From: ANME-2 cluster archaeon
GTDB lineage: Archaea; Halobacteriota; Methanosarcinia; Methanosarcinales; Methanocomedenaceae
Direction: 5' to 3'
DNA: 22,789 nt
Assembly: GCA_023544605.1 (NCBI GenBank)
Contig: JAMJFQ010000021.1
Location: forward strand, 1-22,789
Shown here: positions 22,657 to 22,789 of the stretch, one piece after another
How the letters are laid out: every line of letters begins with the position of its first letter
Position numbering within the stretch: the stretch's first letter is position 1
Made by a program: the position numbers and the translations under genes
The notes under the pieces: generated by a model
Databases searched by the model: none
What the model was told of the DNA's origin: nothing
The model's input: only the letters and a program-made list of their open reading frames with translations

Positions 22657-22789
22657 GAAATTTCACCCTAAATCAAGTCATTAATACTATTAACTAGTAT
22701 ATCCGGTAAGGACATTAAACTTATTGGCTCTGTACGGCACTATCCCATAATCTAGTGATTTCTTGAATTTTTTGCAAACTAAATCAACC

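Overview
The window is a piece of chromosome from a methane-metabolising archaeon of the Methanosarcinales type. The evidence is the end of mcrG followed by a complete mcrA (methyl-coenzyme M reductase), a methanogenesis marker 11 gene, a DUF1699 gene (a family I know only from Methanosarcinales and relatives), a RaSEA archaeosine enzyme, a split archaeal GMP synthase subunit, TATA-type promoters and a tRNA without an encoded CCA. An ANME-2 or related methanotroph/methanogen is plausible from the McrA sequence, but I cannot place it further without a tree.

Layout: 1-2020 holds the 3' end of the mcr operon with a strong terminator. 2115-4532 holds ubiX (prenyl-FMN synthesis), a transglutaminase-like lipoprotein and a UPF0173 metallo-hydrolase. 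4533-7199 holds tRNA-Asp, a tandem pair of 61-bp repeats, an HTH_10 regulator, a ZIP metal transporter and a 700-bp gene-free stretch. 7200-14281 is a five-gene minus-strand operon: a membrane protein, a MoxR AAA+ ATPase, DUF58, a BatA-type VWA protein, and a large VWA/glutaminase-like membrane protein. 14561-18164 holds DUF1699, RaSEA, a zinc-ribbon coiled-coil protein and GMP synthase subunit B. 18395-22656 holds a small winged-helix regulator, a dihydropteroate synthase-like protein, methanogenesis marker 11 and three small proteins of unknown function.

The most unusual material lies between genes. A 61-bp sequence with two hairpins occurs five times in intergenic DNA: two head-to-tail copies at 4751-4872, and single copies at 7001-7061 (minus), 14968-15027 and 21360-21420. 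The gene-free stretch 6583-7198 is an old duplication of a roughly 240-bp unit. Its second copy is longer by almost exactly one 61-bp repeat, so this looks like an empty-site/filled-site pair showing that the repeat moves as a unit. Each duplicated unit ends in a hairpin plus T-tract with a compensatory base-pair change, so it may encode a small RNA.

How the genes work together: Mcr and marker 11 belong to methane metabolism. UbiX supplies the cofactor for UbiD-type decarboxylases, including the one in the archaeal mevalonate pathway. RaSEA and tRNA-Asp belong to translation. The MoxR/VWA operon looks like a chaperone-plus-surface-complex system whose client is unknown. Its last gene appears to start at a CTG codon that overlaps the preceding stop codon.
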